In this document: one piece after another, positions 42,272-53,533 of the stretch
Numbering within the stretch: position 1 is the first letter of the stretch
How the letters are laid out: the number at the start of each line of letters is the position of its first letter
NCBI RefSeq assembly: GCF_963678635.1
Contig: NW_026971385.1
Coordinates: 1-56,317, forward strand
Source: Symsagittifera roscoffensis
Taxonomy: Eukaryota; Xenacoelomorpha; Acoela; Convolutidae
DNA length: 56,317 nt
Reading direction: 5' to 3'
Made by a program: the position numbers and the translations under genes
The notes under the pieces: generated by a model
Told to the model about the DNA's origin: nothing
Database searches by the model: none
Seen by the model: the letters and a program-made list of their open reading frames with translations, nothing else

Positions 42272-44337
42272 ATATCAAATCTTTTGACCATTACTCAAAA
42301 AAGTTTCATTTTCGGAAGCCGGTTGAACAACTGTTGATTTTGATTGCGATTATCTAAACGTTCACGTAGCGTAGCCCATACTCAAAAAAATTCTTTGACT
42401 GACGTAGTTCTTCAACCATAGGATTCTGTTATCCTTACGATAGGAGCAAGTTAAGATTTGTTTCTTCTGCTATGGGATGTTTCCACTCAATTTGATGTGA
42501 GAATTATTTCAATGAATCTCGTTTTTATTGCTCGAGATTTTTTATCATCAGATACTCTTGGCTGCTTTCTACTGACCAAATTATAAAACCATAGCCGCGT
42601 CTTCTTAATCGAAGACGCCAGTTTTTGTCAGTTGGAACGGAAGGTTTTTTTCCATTCAGGATTGTATGAATCGTCCAGCATTTATCAGAGCCCGAAAAAA
42701 AACTACAGCGCAACGGTAGAATGATTTTATCGTCGTCAGTTAATAACCACTGTTTTTGTTCTAGAACCAAGTTCATAGTTTTTTTTGATATCTTTGAAAA
42801 ATCCTAACGAAATTCGGTTAAATCCTAAGGAAAAAATTGGCTGTCATAGAACGTTTTTGCTGAAGAAACTTGAATGATACCAAAGAGAAAATCCAAAGAA
42901 TTTTGAAGAACAAAACAAAGATGGTAAAATAATTTTAAAAGATTTTGGATGATTTAGAAAAACATGGGCAGTTTTACTTTTCATAGGCAATTTTACTTTT
43001 CAAAACAATTTTTGATTTTCTTTTATTAAAGATTGGTGAAAAATAGTAAACTTTCTCTAGCATTCTCGGTTTGAAAACTCATTCACAGAACAAATAGGAA
43101 CTGAGCTCCTTGTAAAAAATCGAATTAAACTATAAAATGCATATTAGACGATGAAATGATGAGCAATCGTTGAAAACTTTCCCCTAACTGATAATCATCA
43201 GAAAAAAACTCAAAATTTCAAAATTTAAGTGTACAAAACTTCTATGAGTACAAAACTTCAAAAGTTCAAAAACATCCGATGATTATCAGTTATGAAGTAC
43301 TTTGAAGGCAAACATATCAAATCTTTTGACCATTACTGAATAAAGTTTCTATTTCGGAAGCCGGTTGAACAACTGTTGATTTTGATTGCAAATATCTAAA
43401 CGTTCACGTAGCGTAGCCCATACTCAAAAAAATTCTTTGACTGCCTTAGTTGTTCAATCATAGGATTCTGTTATCCTTACGTTTTGACCAAGTTACGATT
43501 TGTTTCTTCTGCTATGGGATGTTTCCACTCAACTTGATGTTAGAATTATTTCAATGAATCTCGTTTTTATTGCTCGAGATTTTTTATCATCAGATACTCT
43601 TGGCTGCTTTCTACTGATCAAAATATAAAACATAGCCGCATCTTCGCCAGTTTTGTCAGTTGGAACGGAAGTTTTTTTTCCATTCAAGATTGTATGAATC
43701 GTCCAGCATTTATCAGAGCCCAAAATAAACTACAGCGCAACGATAGAACGATTTTATCTTCGCCAGTTAATAAACACTGTTTTGTTTTAGAAGTAAGTTC
43801 ATATTTTTTTTTGATATCTTTGAAAAATCCTAACGAAATTCGGTTGAATCTTAAAGAAAAAATTGGCTGTCATAGAATGTTTTTGCTGAAAAAACTTGAA
43901 TGATACCAAAGAGAAAACCCAAAGAATATTGAAGAACAAAACAAAGATGGTGAAATAATTTTAAAAAGATTTTGGATGATTTATAAAAACATGGGCAGTT
44001 TTACTTTTCATAGGCAATTTTACTTTTCAAAACCTTTTTTTTTTTAAAGATTGGTGAAAAATAGTAAACTTTCTCTAGCATTCTCGGTTTGAAAGCTCAT
44101 TCGCGAACGAATTGGAACTGAGCTTATTGTAAAAAATCAAATTAAACTCTAAAAAGCATATTAGACGATGAAATGATAAGCAATCGTTGAAAACTTTCCC
44201 CTAACTGATAATCATCAGAAAAAAAATCTCAAAGTTTCAAAATTTGAGTGTACAAAATTTCTAAGAGTACAAAACTTCAAAAGGTCAAATACTTCCGATG
44301 ATTATCAGTTATGAAGTACTTTTAAGGCAAACAGATC
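42272..44337 (+). repeat. Tandem duplication, ~1.04-kb unit, two copies
   Basis: Copy 1 is 42272-43313 and copy 2 is 43314-44337 (offset 1042). They start at ATATCAAATCTTTTGACC and share the same succession of landmarks (CACGTAGCGTAGCCC, TTTATCAGAGCCC, GCAACG, GATGATTATCAGTTATGAAG). They differ by scattered substitutions and small indels, so the duplication is not new. Confidence 0.9.
42525..42776 (-). CDS. Small ORF in duplicated unit, broken in copy 2
   Basis: 83 codons from ATG 42776, with GSDKCWTIHTILNGKK and RLRLRRRGYGF. In the second copy the equivalent stretch (43529-43723) has frameshifts and a small deletion. There is an AATAAA just past the stop. No family recognised. Lack of conservation between copies speaks against strong selection, so this may be fortuitous. 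Confidence 0.2.
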   Translation of the reverse strand: MNLVLEQKQWLLTDDDKIILPLRCSFFSGSDKCWTIHTILNGKKPSVPTDKNWRLRLRRRGYGFIIWSVESSQEYLMIKNLEQ

Positions 44338-45519
44338 AGTTACTTTAACTCGTGTTTTTTTTTCTTTTTTCGGCGCTGGAGAGAATTGATTGCGCTTTAA
44401 CCGTAACGTAGTGAAATCTCGAGTTCTTTGATGCAAGCTGAGACTGATTTTTGTGTTTCCAAGTGATCAAGTAGGTACGGCAAGTACTTGGTTGTACTGG
44501 ATGGAGCTAATACCTGAATTTTCGATCAAATATTTGGCATTTCCATTGGATCTCCTATCCAAACTTCTATGATCGGGTTACCAGAAGCTTGAAACACTTA
44601 AAATATAGAGGCATACTTTTTCTGAGTTTACACTACTTGTGAGAAAATCCGGCTCCTCGAATTTACATTTGCTTACCACTTGTTCAATAGTGATCGAATA
44701 GTAGACCGTATCTATTGTCTGAGAATAACAAGTTTTACGTTCGTTTCTTGTCAAAATAGAAACTAATATTTGCAGCAAAACGGTAGGAATCAACATCAAA
44801 CGGGTCAGTGTGAAGCTTAGTTGCTGTTTTCATCCCATTGTTTCACCGCTGTTAGTCATTTCTAGCGTTGTACGAGGTACTAGCTAATGATATTTTTGTA
44901 GCCAGTGTAGATGTTTAAAACATGTTGAAGCTTAAAACAGTTAATGTTGATGCCATGACAATGACTTCTGATGGTTTGAGTCAATTTTAGTGCTGCTGAC
45001 GTCAAACAATCGTCATTGCCTCGCGAATTTGAAGTTTTTTCGAACTTTTTGATTCTCTTCGAAACGCTAATATTTTTCCTTCGTAAGAAGGTTCTTCTTC
45101 GTATCAATTATTCCTCTTCATAGCAAAACCTTTTTTGCAAATCTGTTGCTTCTGCGGAGAAAAACAATGGAACAATATATGAAATTCTGTTGACGAATAA
45201 GCCATTTTAGGGCAAAATAAATTGGGATTTCAAGTCCAGTTGCTGGATTTGGGTAATTATTCAACCTCTATTTTTGGAAGACGAACCGTAAACAATTGGG
45301 TTCAAATAGGCAGAATTCGTTTTCAGCTATGGGTAGCATTTTTGGAACCAGAAGAAGAACCGGTTGATGACCAGGGACAAGACATCTGTGTATAAAACCC
45401 GTTTGAGTAGCTGATGCTTTTTGTTGAAGAAGTGATATTGAATTTTATGGCCGACTAGCTTGGAAACGTCAACAAGTGCACTATGCGAACATGATATTAT
45501 TGGTTAGTAGAAAAAACTG
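44338..45519. other. Unassigned sequence with exon-like minus-strand frames
   Basis: A minus-strand frame at 44799-44578 starts MMLIPTVLLQILVSIL, like a signal peptide, followed by three Cys. Another at 45107-44880 is less AT-rich than its surroundings. Neither has matching splice sites clear enough to call a gene. Confidence 0.2.
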
Positions 45520-46245
45520 TTCCACAGAGGACAGTAGATAAGGTGCTAGTGACTGTTATCACGGACTTGTCCCGAAAGACACCAAAATGAGAACTATGGG
45601 CGAATGGTTTAAGGAGATCTAGCATCAATTTGTCCCGAAAGGCCCGAAGCGGAGAACCAGTGGGGACTGGTTCAACAAGAAGCAAATATGCAGCAGACGA
45701 CACGGAAAAACCAGTAGTCACTGCTGTAATTTGTCCCTATAATCACGAGAAGAACCATCGCAGACTGGTTCCACCAGAAGCAATTATGCAGCGGAAGTCA
45801 CAGGAGGAAATAGAATGCCAACATCACAAGGCAAGCTAAAACCCACGGAAAACTAGGTTCAAAGTTGATTTTTTTCCGGGAAACCAAAAGGATGGCGGAT
45901 ATTGACCAGCACAAACACGAGGCAAGCTAGAAACACGAAGGAAAACAGAGAACTGCCATCGAATTCACGGGAAAAATTAAGCGAAGTAGATTTCAACATG
46001 ACGTGTTTCTGGTAAAAACACAAAGTTTGCGACGATGACTTGCGAAAGCAGGAGGCAAGCTAAGTGAAATAGCTTCGAAGTTGATTTTTTTTCTGGGAAA
46101 AGGGAAGGTTGACTGGTGGTGACCAGCGAAAACACAGAGTAGGCTAGGTGGTTCTAGCTTGGAAATAGGTTTGTTTTTGCGACACCCAAAACTTGACAGA
46201 TGATGACCAGCGAACACACCGGGCAAGCTGAGTGGAACATGAGTT
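45520..46245 (+). repeat. Degenerate minisatellite-like repeats
   Basis: Two families of imperfect repeats. At 45555-45790, blocks with GTCCCGAAAG and GACTGGTTC(A/C)A(C/A)(A/C)AGAAGCAA recur. At 45830-46240, blocks with GACCAGC(G/A)(A/C)A(A/C)ACAC followed by GGCAAGCTA recur roughly every 90-130 bp, some with AAGTTGATTTTTTTC. Open frames across them are by-products. Confidence 0.6.
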
Positions 46246-46892
46246 GTTTTGAATACAAAAGCGCCACATTTAGACATCATTCATCAAGATCAAACTTCCT
46301 TCAATACAACCTACTTCATAAATACAAATGCAAGCTTATAATTCCCCTGAAAATTTTTTAGTTGGTTATTAGTATTCGATATTAAAAATTATGACACTTT
46401 TTGGATTTCAAAACCAAAACGATAGTAGACGCATCATGGAGGACGAACTGTTCTAAGGTCTTTCAAAAAACTTTCCTCACTAAGCTCTTTTTTACATTGT
46501 TTCCCTTGAAAAAATGACCAACGCTATGAAAAAAACATTCAGTGTCCCATCAGAGGTTAGTATTTACTAACAAAAAGTGCAAATCCAACATTGCTAAAAA
46601 ATTGATTGAACTAAAACACATCATTTTTTTTTCTCATTATCAAAACGAACATTATCTGGGCTGAAGAATTCAAGTCCTTTTCGGTTTTCCGCTCTTTTAA
46701 CAGCTTTTACAAGCCTAAAGAAAAGTAAAATGTTGCAGAGCCATTTGTAAAAATGGGCTTGGTAAACAAAAAAAAATGTTTTTTTTGCGCTATTTTAGAA
46801 TGACTTAACTAAAATTTTAGCGGAATCAATTTTCACGTATCTCGATTGGGCTCTCATTTTTTTGTTACTGAAATTTGAATTACTCTTGGCTG
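46246..46892. other. AT-rich non-coding DNA
   Basis: Nothing recognised. Confidence 0.4.
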
Positions 46893-47110
46893 TTTGTGAT
46901 TACGGCCGGGAGCTAAAATTTACATTGAAAGTTCGATGATGTGAAAAAAATGTAATCCAGTTAAGTGAAAATCATAGTCGTTCAATATTGTAGTCGCCCG
47001 ATTTGTGATTACGGCCAGGAGCTAAAACTTATATTGAAAGATCGGTGATGTCAGAAACCTAATCCAGTTAAGTGAAAACTGTAGTCGGTCGAACCGTCCT
47101 GTAGAATATG
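46893..47110 (+). repeat. Imperfect ~109-bp tandem repeat
   Basis: TTTGTGATTACGGCC begins at 46893 and again at 47002, each followed by GGAGCTAAAA, an ATTGAAAG, a GATGATGTGA/GTGATGTCAG block and AATCCAGTTAAGTGAAAA. Confidence 0.8.
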
Positions 47111-47529
47111 ATAAAGTAGACAGCCGAAAATTGACAATGCGACTGTTAGTTTAAACACATTGTCTGAAAAATTGTAATGCAACTGTCGGCCAAACTTGAG
47201 CACATAAAGCCAATGGTTCTAAAAAGAGACCGAGAAACACTTCTGATGATCAACAAGAAGACGAACAAGCAAAACAGTCTAAAACATTGCCCGAGTTGAA
47301 GCTCCGCTGTTAGTTATTGCATTTTCTGTAAAATCCAGCGCTGATATTTTTCTAGTGCTGATTAATGTTTAGTTCAGAATTTTTTGCATAGCTAAACTTG
47401 CGATATTTTATTGATATTTCAGTAATGATTCCTGAGAAAATCAACGCTAAAACTTTTAAAAAATTTAACTTATTCTAGCAGCTTTCAAATGAGAGAGTGA
47501 ATTGATAAGCCCTTTAACTTGATTGTAGG

Positions 47530-47590
47530 TATAGCAGAGGTATAAATGACTACAAAATAGATGATTGCGGGCTCGAACCCCGGTAGTTGG
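47530..47590 (+). other. tRNA-like fragment, doubtful
   Basis: GCGGGCTCGAACCCCGGT resembles a T-arm and polymerase III B box, with an A-box-like TATAGCAGAGGTA about 40 bases upstream. The acceptor stem cannot be closed convincingly. It could be a tRNA pseudogene or the head of a tRNA-derived SINE. Confidence 0.25.
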
Positions 47591-47757
47591 ATATTTTAAC
47601 TCAACATGATAGGTTTTTTATTGCTGTTTCATTGCTCAAAATCAGCAAACTTAGTTTTTGTGGCATTGAACAACAGAAATTGATCAATGGCGATCGCTGT
47701 TTGTTTTTTCACTTTTTTACGGATAATTTTTAAAGTGAGCTCAACCCGGTTGATCAT

Positions 47758-47997
47758 TATCAAGGTTATTGCAGCGACAAACTGTTGATTAATGAGGAAT
47801 GAATTAATGAGATTTGAGTGATAATTCCAGTAGCAAATCAGATCAAATATATATGGTAAATCACCCGCACAAAGTTGCTCGAACCAATGACTAAAGGTCA
47901 TGTTTCACCAGCTAATTTTAACAAAAATCGGGAAGTGATCTTTCATTTTGAACTGAATAAGAAAGATCAATTCCAGATCAGTTAGGAAAAATCACCA
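47758..47997 (-). repeat. Copia 3' LTR
   Basis: 240 bp, direct repeat of 52499-52738 with 7 differences by eye and no indel. On the minus strand it starts TGGTGATTTTTCC and ends CCTTGATA. Confidence 0.93.
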
Positions 47998-48012
47998 TTA
48001 CCCCGCCTTTTA
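47998..48012 (-). promoter_or_regulatory. Copia polypurine tract
   Basis: On the minus strand AAAAGGCGGGGTAA lies immediately upstream of the 3' LTR. Confidence 0.8.
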
Positions 48013-48663
48013 AATTAGGTGGTTCCTAGTAGAATGTCTCGGAAAAATGCAGTTTTGCACTTTCCCAAGTTTTTCGTCAATGCGTCTGCAGGCATGTTTG
48101 CTGTTGGTAAAAAAGGTTAATTTCATCTTCTTCTGTTCAACTAACTCTCGAAGGAAGTGTTGTTTTATGGCAAAATGCTTCGTCTTGCCGTGGTTCATTG
48201 AGTGTTTACTAAGGGCAATACAAGCTTGGTTATCAACGAAAACTTCTAAAAGCCTTTTACAAAATATGCCTAAGTCGCTAAGTATGCCCTGTAAATGAAT
48301 TCCTTCCTTCACTGTTTCGACCACAATATTGTGTTCTGCTTCGGCTGTTGAAGTTGATACACAACGCTGAAGTCTGCTAGACCAACTGATTACACCTGAG
48401 TTGTCACTGAGTTTAAACCAATATCCTGAGGTACTTCTCCTATTGTCTATATTTCCAGCCCAGTCCGCATCTGAATAGCTAACAAGATTCAAGGCCTTAT
48501 CCCTCCTGTATACTAAAGGTAAACTTTTCGTTCCTAGCAGATATCTAAGGCAATTTTTTCCGGCTTTCCAATGCTTTTCACCTGGGTTTTCCACAAATGA
48601 ACTTAGAAGATTTGTTGCAAAGCAAATGTCGGGTCTACTTGATAAAGCTGGTAATTTAGACAA
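48010..48663 (-). pseudogene. Copia RT C-terminus and RNase H
   Basis: Reads RPDICFATNLLSSF, KNCLRYLLGTKSLPLVY, the RNase H blocks YSDADWAGNIDNRRSTSGY and STAEAEH, and a C-terminal EIHTKHFAIKQHF-like segment (HGKTKHFAIKQHF). The usual copia STAEAEY has Tyr replaced by His. The frame is open for 217 codons. Confidence 0.92.
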
Positions 48664-48924
48664 CCAACAAGTCCTCGATAGTCATATTTTTTCATATTTT
48701 CTTGTTCTATGCTACCTTCTAAAGGACAATCTTCTTTTGTCAATTTTTCGTTTTCACCGGGTAGTTATCGGCTTTGCTTCGGTCATCCTAAATCTTAATA
48801 TCAATTTTTCAACATTTTTCTCCTGGCTTATCCTAATTTCGTTTCCTGAGTAATCAATTTTTATTCCTAAGAACCATTTAAGATCACTTATCTCGCTTAT
48901 CTCAAATTTTTCAGAGGTATTGCT

Positions 48925-49227
48925 TTAAAACCAGCTACAGAAATTTTTGTCTGCTCCACAAACCACTATATCATCGACCCACAAGCAAATTAAACCGTCT
49001 ATTTCTGACTCAATCCTCCTATCAAACAAGCACTCATCAAAAACTGAATTTTCAAAACCTAATTCCTCAAGATAGCTTTTTAGAGTCCTATGCCAGTTTC
49101 TACCGGACTGCTTCAGTCCATAAAGACTTTTCTTCAGAAGACAAACTAAAGGTTTTCCTTCTTCATCAAACTTCTCGAACACTTCAGCTTGCTTCATAAG
49201 AATTTCTTCATCTAGTTTGGCATTCAA
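48925..49227 (-). pseudogene. Copia RT palm
   Basis: Typical KSLYGLKQSGRNWH and the active site LWVDDIVVCG near 48960. The frame ends in this copy soon after the active site. A frameshifted gap to 48663 holds the thumb region. Confidence 0.92.
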
Positions 49228-49664
49228 TTATGCAGTTTTATTGTCTAACTGTCTCAACTGATACCTATTTTGAACTGCTAAGCTCAGGACTTTTCTTATG
49301 GTCGACATCTTGGCTGTAGGCGAATACGTTTCATGAAAATCCCTTCCCTCAACTTGGCTAAAGCCTTTAGCAACAAACCTAGCCTTAAACCTGGAAATAT
49401 CACCATTAGGTCCGTACTTCAAAGCAAAATGCCATCTGCTGCCTATAGGCTTCTCTCCTCTATTTCTGACTAGTTCCCAAACTCTTTTTTCATTGCTTCT
49501 TGCCAGTCAGGGTCTGCTAAAGCTTCCTTGGCACTTTTCGGTATATTTTCGAGAACTTCTCCAAAAAAAACTACCTGACCTACTCTTTCTCCTTCGTCAC
49601 TTTCTATCTTTTTCTCAAAGTAGAACTTAGATTCGTCAAAACTAACGTTTCTCGACTTTTGCAT
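49228..49664 (-). pseudogene. Copia RT N-terminal part
   Basis: Segment 49664-49470 has ESDEGERVG and KEALADPDWQEAMKKE, the usual copia RT entry. Segment 49422-49228 has RFKARFVAKGFSQVEGRDF and ETYSPTAKMSTIR. A stop separates them near 49470 and another lies at 49228. Confidence 0.9.
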
Positions 49665-49692
49665 TTGAGTTTTCCTTCAATCTCATTTCCTA

Positions 49693-50507
49693 TCAGATAA
49701 GCTTTACTATTTTCCAATGTCCCCTTCTAGAGTTTTTGTCTAGTTTTTTCCGAAACTGTTTTTCCACAAAACTATACGCTACACAACCAAAAGTTTTCAC
49801 AAAATTAAGGTTGGGTTTTTCTCCATACATTGAATCGTAGGGTGTTTTGCCTATAGCAGAATGAAAGCACATCTTTTTGAGATTAGCAGCCATATTAACA
49901 GCATAATGCCAATAAGTTTTCAATAAATTCGCATCAAAAATCATGCAGCGAGCCATTGGTGTAATTGTTCCCCACAACCTTTCTATCTTTCCGTTCTCTT
50001 GAGGGGTATAAGGAGCCGATGTTTCCATCGTTTTTTTTGTTTCCTACAAACTCGCATAAAATATTGACCAAAGCACTCTCCTGCGTCGTCTTAAACTAAA
50101 GTCTGAGGGACTCCTATGTCTGCAATGAACCTTTCCAACTTTTCTGTTGCCTCATCTCTCGTCTTCATGAAATATATTTTCAGATATCTAGAAAAACTGT
50201 CCACAAAACCTATAGCATATCTATGTCCATCTTCAGCTAGCGGGTCAATAGGATCTAAAATTTCTGTGTGAACAAAATCTAGAGTCCTGGTTGCCCTGGT
50301 ATAAGAATCTTTCGGGACTGGCTTCTTTTTTGCTCTATTCAACTCACAAGTTTCACAAACCTCAATTTTAAAATCACTAAACTTCATGCCTTCAACATGT
50401 TGCTCCAAATGACTCAAATCTTTGTAGTTTTTATGACCATCCTGCAATGCCACTTTTTCAATGTGCTTACTATATAACACTCGTCGTTTCCTACAAAAGT
50501 GTCCCAT
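49693..50507 (-). pseudogene. Copia GAG-pre-integrase and integrase
   Basis: Segment 50507-50091 has a zinc-type CETCELNRAKKKP block (the paired His upstream is DLSHLEQH), DFVHTEILDP with the first catalytic-region acidic residues, and YAIGFVDSFSRYLKIY. Segment 50028-49693 has the Glu-bearing YTPQENGKIERLWGTI and KTPYDSMYGEKPN. A stop/frameshift around 50030-50095 falls in the second-Asp region. The expected HTDILGP reads HTEILDP, another sign of decay. Confidence 0.9.
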
Positions 50508-51007
50508 AAAAAAAGACCACTTTCCTCTCTTAATGGGTAAACTGATCCATTTCCCTGGCGAACAAACGAGCTCGCACCAAAAACAACTTCTGCTCCTGCT
50601 TTCTTCATTTTTGATACACTCAGAAAACTTCTTGAGTTTTCAGGAACGTACAAGGTATCCTTCAGCTCAATCATCTTAAACTCGCCTTTCTCATCTTTTA
50701 CTCTGAATCTAACTTCATCTTTCCCTAAAATTTTTGATTCAGAGAAATTTGCATTGCTAACCGATCCTTTGAACTTCTCATCTAAACTAACAAACATGTC
50801 TCGATCCTTAATCATATTACGGGTATCTCCAGAGTCTACCACTAAGTCCTCGCCCGGAGACACTCTACTCAGAAAACTAAAATGAGCCTCTGTTTCAGCT
50901 ACTAGGTTTAGTCTTACTAATGAACTTTTTCTTTGCTTGGCAATACTTTGCAATATGTCCAAACTCCTTGCACCCATAGCACTGAATTTTTCGAGCTCTA
51001 TCTTCAC
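50414..51007 (-). pseudogene. Copia protease region
   Basis: 197 codons. The retropepsin-like motif reads VVDSGDTRNMI (normally DSGAT/S), followed by the glycine-rich flap region and VPENSRSFLSVSKM (copia: VPxLxxNLLSVSKL). It overlaps the next frame at 50507. Confidence 0.88.
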
Positions 51008-51035
51008 TATCTCGTCTGCTGCCTAATTTTTCTCA

Positions 51036-51077
51036 GCACTGTTTCGACACATGTCCTCTTTTATGACACTTGAAACA
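51036..51077 (-). pseudogene. Copia Gag CCHC zinc knuckle
   Basis: Fourteen residues CFKCHKRGHVSKQC fit CX2CX4HX4C exactly; a TGA follows directly at 51033-51035. It binds RNA in intact Gag proteins. Confidence 0.9.
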
Positions 51078-51511
51078 AACTCTGTTCTCGCTATTAAAAG
51101 CATGCTCTTTTTCGATTACTTGTCTCTCGCTATCAAAATTCACTAAATCTCTTTTCAACTCATCTAAACTTTTCTCATCTCTACTAAACTAAGCTATAGT
51201 AGAAAAAGTTTCAAAATGTTTTGGAAGTCCATTCAAAATAATTGAAATTAATTTTTTTCACTTACTACTTCGTTCACTTGTTCTAAGTTATACTAAATCT
51301 CCTCTGCTCTAGTCAATTAATCTATCACTGCTTCATTGCTATTCTTTTTCAAAGTTGTAAGTTAGATTAGTTTTTGCAGCCTGGGTCTTTCAAAACTCTT
51401 AAACTTTTTCCGTAAAACATCCCTAGCTTTGCTACCATTGCCTTTATAAGGTCTTAAAAACAAAACTGATTTCTTATCTAGAGCCTGCACAAGTTCGTAC
51501 TAGATATGCAA

Positions 51512-51802
51512 CTATTTTTCTTCAAAAATCTCCTTTCTTTTATCTATCGCAGCTTGTTGTTGATCAATGCTTGCATTCGGTCTTAAACTTGGCATAAAGT
51601 TTCTATAATCAACTGTCTCATCTAAAATCTTGTTTAACTTCAAGTGAAAAATTCGTGCCTCAAATTGCTCTTCAATGTAGGAAAAATCTTCTTCTTTTCC
51701 GGAAAAAAATATCCTGTCAGTTTTCGACATTTCTTTCCTTATCCAAGTTCTTATTTTTGACTTAATTCTCACACAAATGTTAAACTCCAATCCAAAACTC
51801 AA
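51512..51802 (-). pseudogene. Copia Gag N-terminal region
   Basis: 96 codons with FSGKEEDFSYIEEQFEARI, the copia Gag type (FxGxxFxxW...ME). Between 51512 and 51077 further Gag is present with stops (for example around ESIKNLN... and YDERSLD-like fragments), so it is broken. Confidence 0.75.
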
Positions 51803-51839
51803 AAAATTAAGTATTGCCCTAGGTAAAGTTCAATGATCC

Positions 51840-52484
51840 CGTTTTCTCTTACATCAAAATCATATATTATAAACATCAATATCGCCCGCTTACATAACTA
51901 TGCAAGTATATTTGATTACCTAAATCTGATTAGGAACCTAACGGTCTGCGTACCGAATAACACATCAGCGACTTAGCAAAGCTAAGGTCCCTCCTCAGAT
52001 TTCATACTAGGTAATTATATATATATATAAATCAGCAACTTTTACAAATAAAACATGTAATTTATCCGTTTGTTTCAGTTTTATTTCACTATCACTAGTG
52101 TAGTGCTTCTTCCACTGCTGTGCTCACTCAGTGCCCCTTCGTGTAGCTTTGGACCGTCTTCTCTTCTTCTCTGTTGTGTTTCCCTACTTCTATCGTCACA
52201 ATTGTCTATCTCAAGAAGTTGTGTTGCCCTGCTTCTGTCGTCAAAGTTGCATGTCTCTACTAGTTGTGTTGCCCTTCTTCTATCTTTGCACTTCTCTGTC
52301 TGATCAATCGTCTATCTCTAAGTAGTTTTGGCCTGCTTCTCTCGCAGTTGTCTAACTGATCAGTTGTATATTTCAAGGTGTGATTTTCACTGTCACAATT
52401 CCACTACAAATCTCAGCTTTTTTCCTTATTCATTTGAACAAACAGTCAATCTTGACTCCTGACTTCTCACTCGTGATTGGGCAT
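51840..52484 (-). other. Copia leader region
   Basis: Non-coding. It contains TATATATATATATA at about 52014-52029 and a region of imperfect ~50-bp repeats at 52100-52370 (plus-strand TTGTGTTGCCCTGCTTCT... and TTGTGTTGCCCTTCTTCT...). Confidence 0.6.
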
Positions 52485-52498
52485 CTGGGCCCATAACC
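52485..52498 (-). other. Copia primer binding site (initiator tRNA-Met half)
   Basis: Minus strand GGTTATGGGCCCAG, exactly abutting the 5' LTR. It is complementary to the anticodon region of initiator tRNA-Met (CTGGGCCCATAACC), the internal-cleavage primer known from Drosophila copia. Confidence 0.92.
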
Positions 52499-52738
52499 TA
52501 TCAAGGTTATTGCAGCGACAAACTGTTGATTAATAAGGAGTGAATTAATGAGATTTGAGTGATAATTCCAGTAGCAAATCACATCAAATATATATGGTAA
52601 ATCACCCGCACAAAGTTGCTCGAACCAATGACTAAAAGTCATGTTTCACCAGCTAATTTTAACAAAAATCGGGAAGTGATCTTTCAGTTTGAACTGAATA
52701 AGAAAGATCAATTGCAGTTCAGTTAGGAAAAATCACCA
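52499..52738 (-). repeat. Copia 5' LTR
   Basis: Partner of 47758-47997; 7 differences in 240 bp by eye (about 3%). Confidence 0.93.
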
Positions 52739-53533
52739 ATAATCAAAACATTTAACTATTTTTAATGAAAACTGCAAACAATACAGTTTTCGCTAACAAA
52801 ATGTGGGTTCCTCAAACAGTTTGCGGAAATAATTAATAGTTTTTAGTGAAGTCCGCATGCTGTTAGCGTTTCTTGCTTATTGTCGCTTTTTGGTTTTGTT
52901 GAGGTAGTATTAGCTGGAAATCCTTTAACCATTTGTCTCTGGATTCTACAACAGTAAAAAGATAATAAAAAACCAGAGAAACTCAGCCAGATGGGTGATT
53001 TCAAGACCGTTTTTCTCGGAATCGGCTCAGACCTACACAAAAACACTATTCGAGTATATTTGATGTTTTATAGTTTTTTTTATACTTGCGTTATCTGTTT
53101 TCAATCAATAAAGGGGTTTTCTGGTTGATTCTATTGATTGAATTGATTGCCTTCATGAAAGTTCGAGCGTACGCCTTCATTTTGAAAACAGTTGATTACA
53201 TTTGGTTAGTGATTAAAATGATCAATTCGTATAAAGAAAGCGTTGTCAATTTTTAAGTTTTAGGCTCTGCAACATTCGCGAAGAAAAAAATATCCGAAAT
53301 TCATCCAAATTCGGAACAAGAAGCAGTTCAATTGCTAACTAAACTACTTTTTTTGTTCGAGTAGATGTTCGAAGTGGAAAGAAATAGTGTTCAAAATAGA
53401 AGTAGGAGGTTGAAACGGAAATTCCGTTTTATGAGTTAATTTATGAAATTTTGAAAAAGTTGGCCATCAATTAGCATTCCGGGAAATTAGATGCAACCGG
53501 CTGATTGTCGAAAACATGTTATTGAACTCAAGG
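52739..53533. other. Unassigned, possible minus-strand exon
   Basis: A minus-strand frame at 53046-52843 follows an acceptor-like TTTTTGTGTAG and holds ANTTSTKPKSDNK. It could be a terminal exon but has no recognisable domain. Confidence 0.2.

Larger units (their letters stand above)
47758..52738 (-). mobile_element. Ty1/copia LTR retrotransposon, full length but decayed
   Basis: 4981 bp between 240-bp LTRs. Read on the minus strand it has an initiator-tRNA-type PBS next to the 5' LTR, a leader, gag with a CCHC knuckle, protease, integrase, RT, RNase H and a purine tract next to the 3' LTR: the copia order, with integrase before RT. Flanking ATCAT (47753-47757) and ATAAT (52739-52743) are a likely 5-bp target duplication with one mismatch. 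At least eight frame breaks make it non-functional. Confidence 0.93.

Noticed and set aside
47629-47901. Minus-strand 90-codon frame and its copy at 52430-52642
   Set aside because: Both lie largely in the copia LTRs and are by-products of that repeat.
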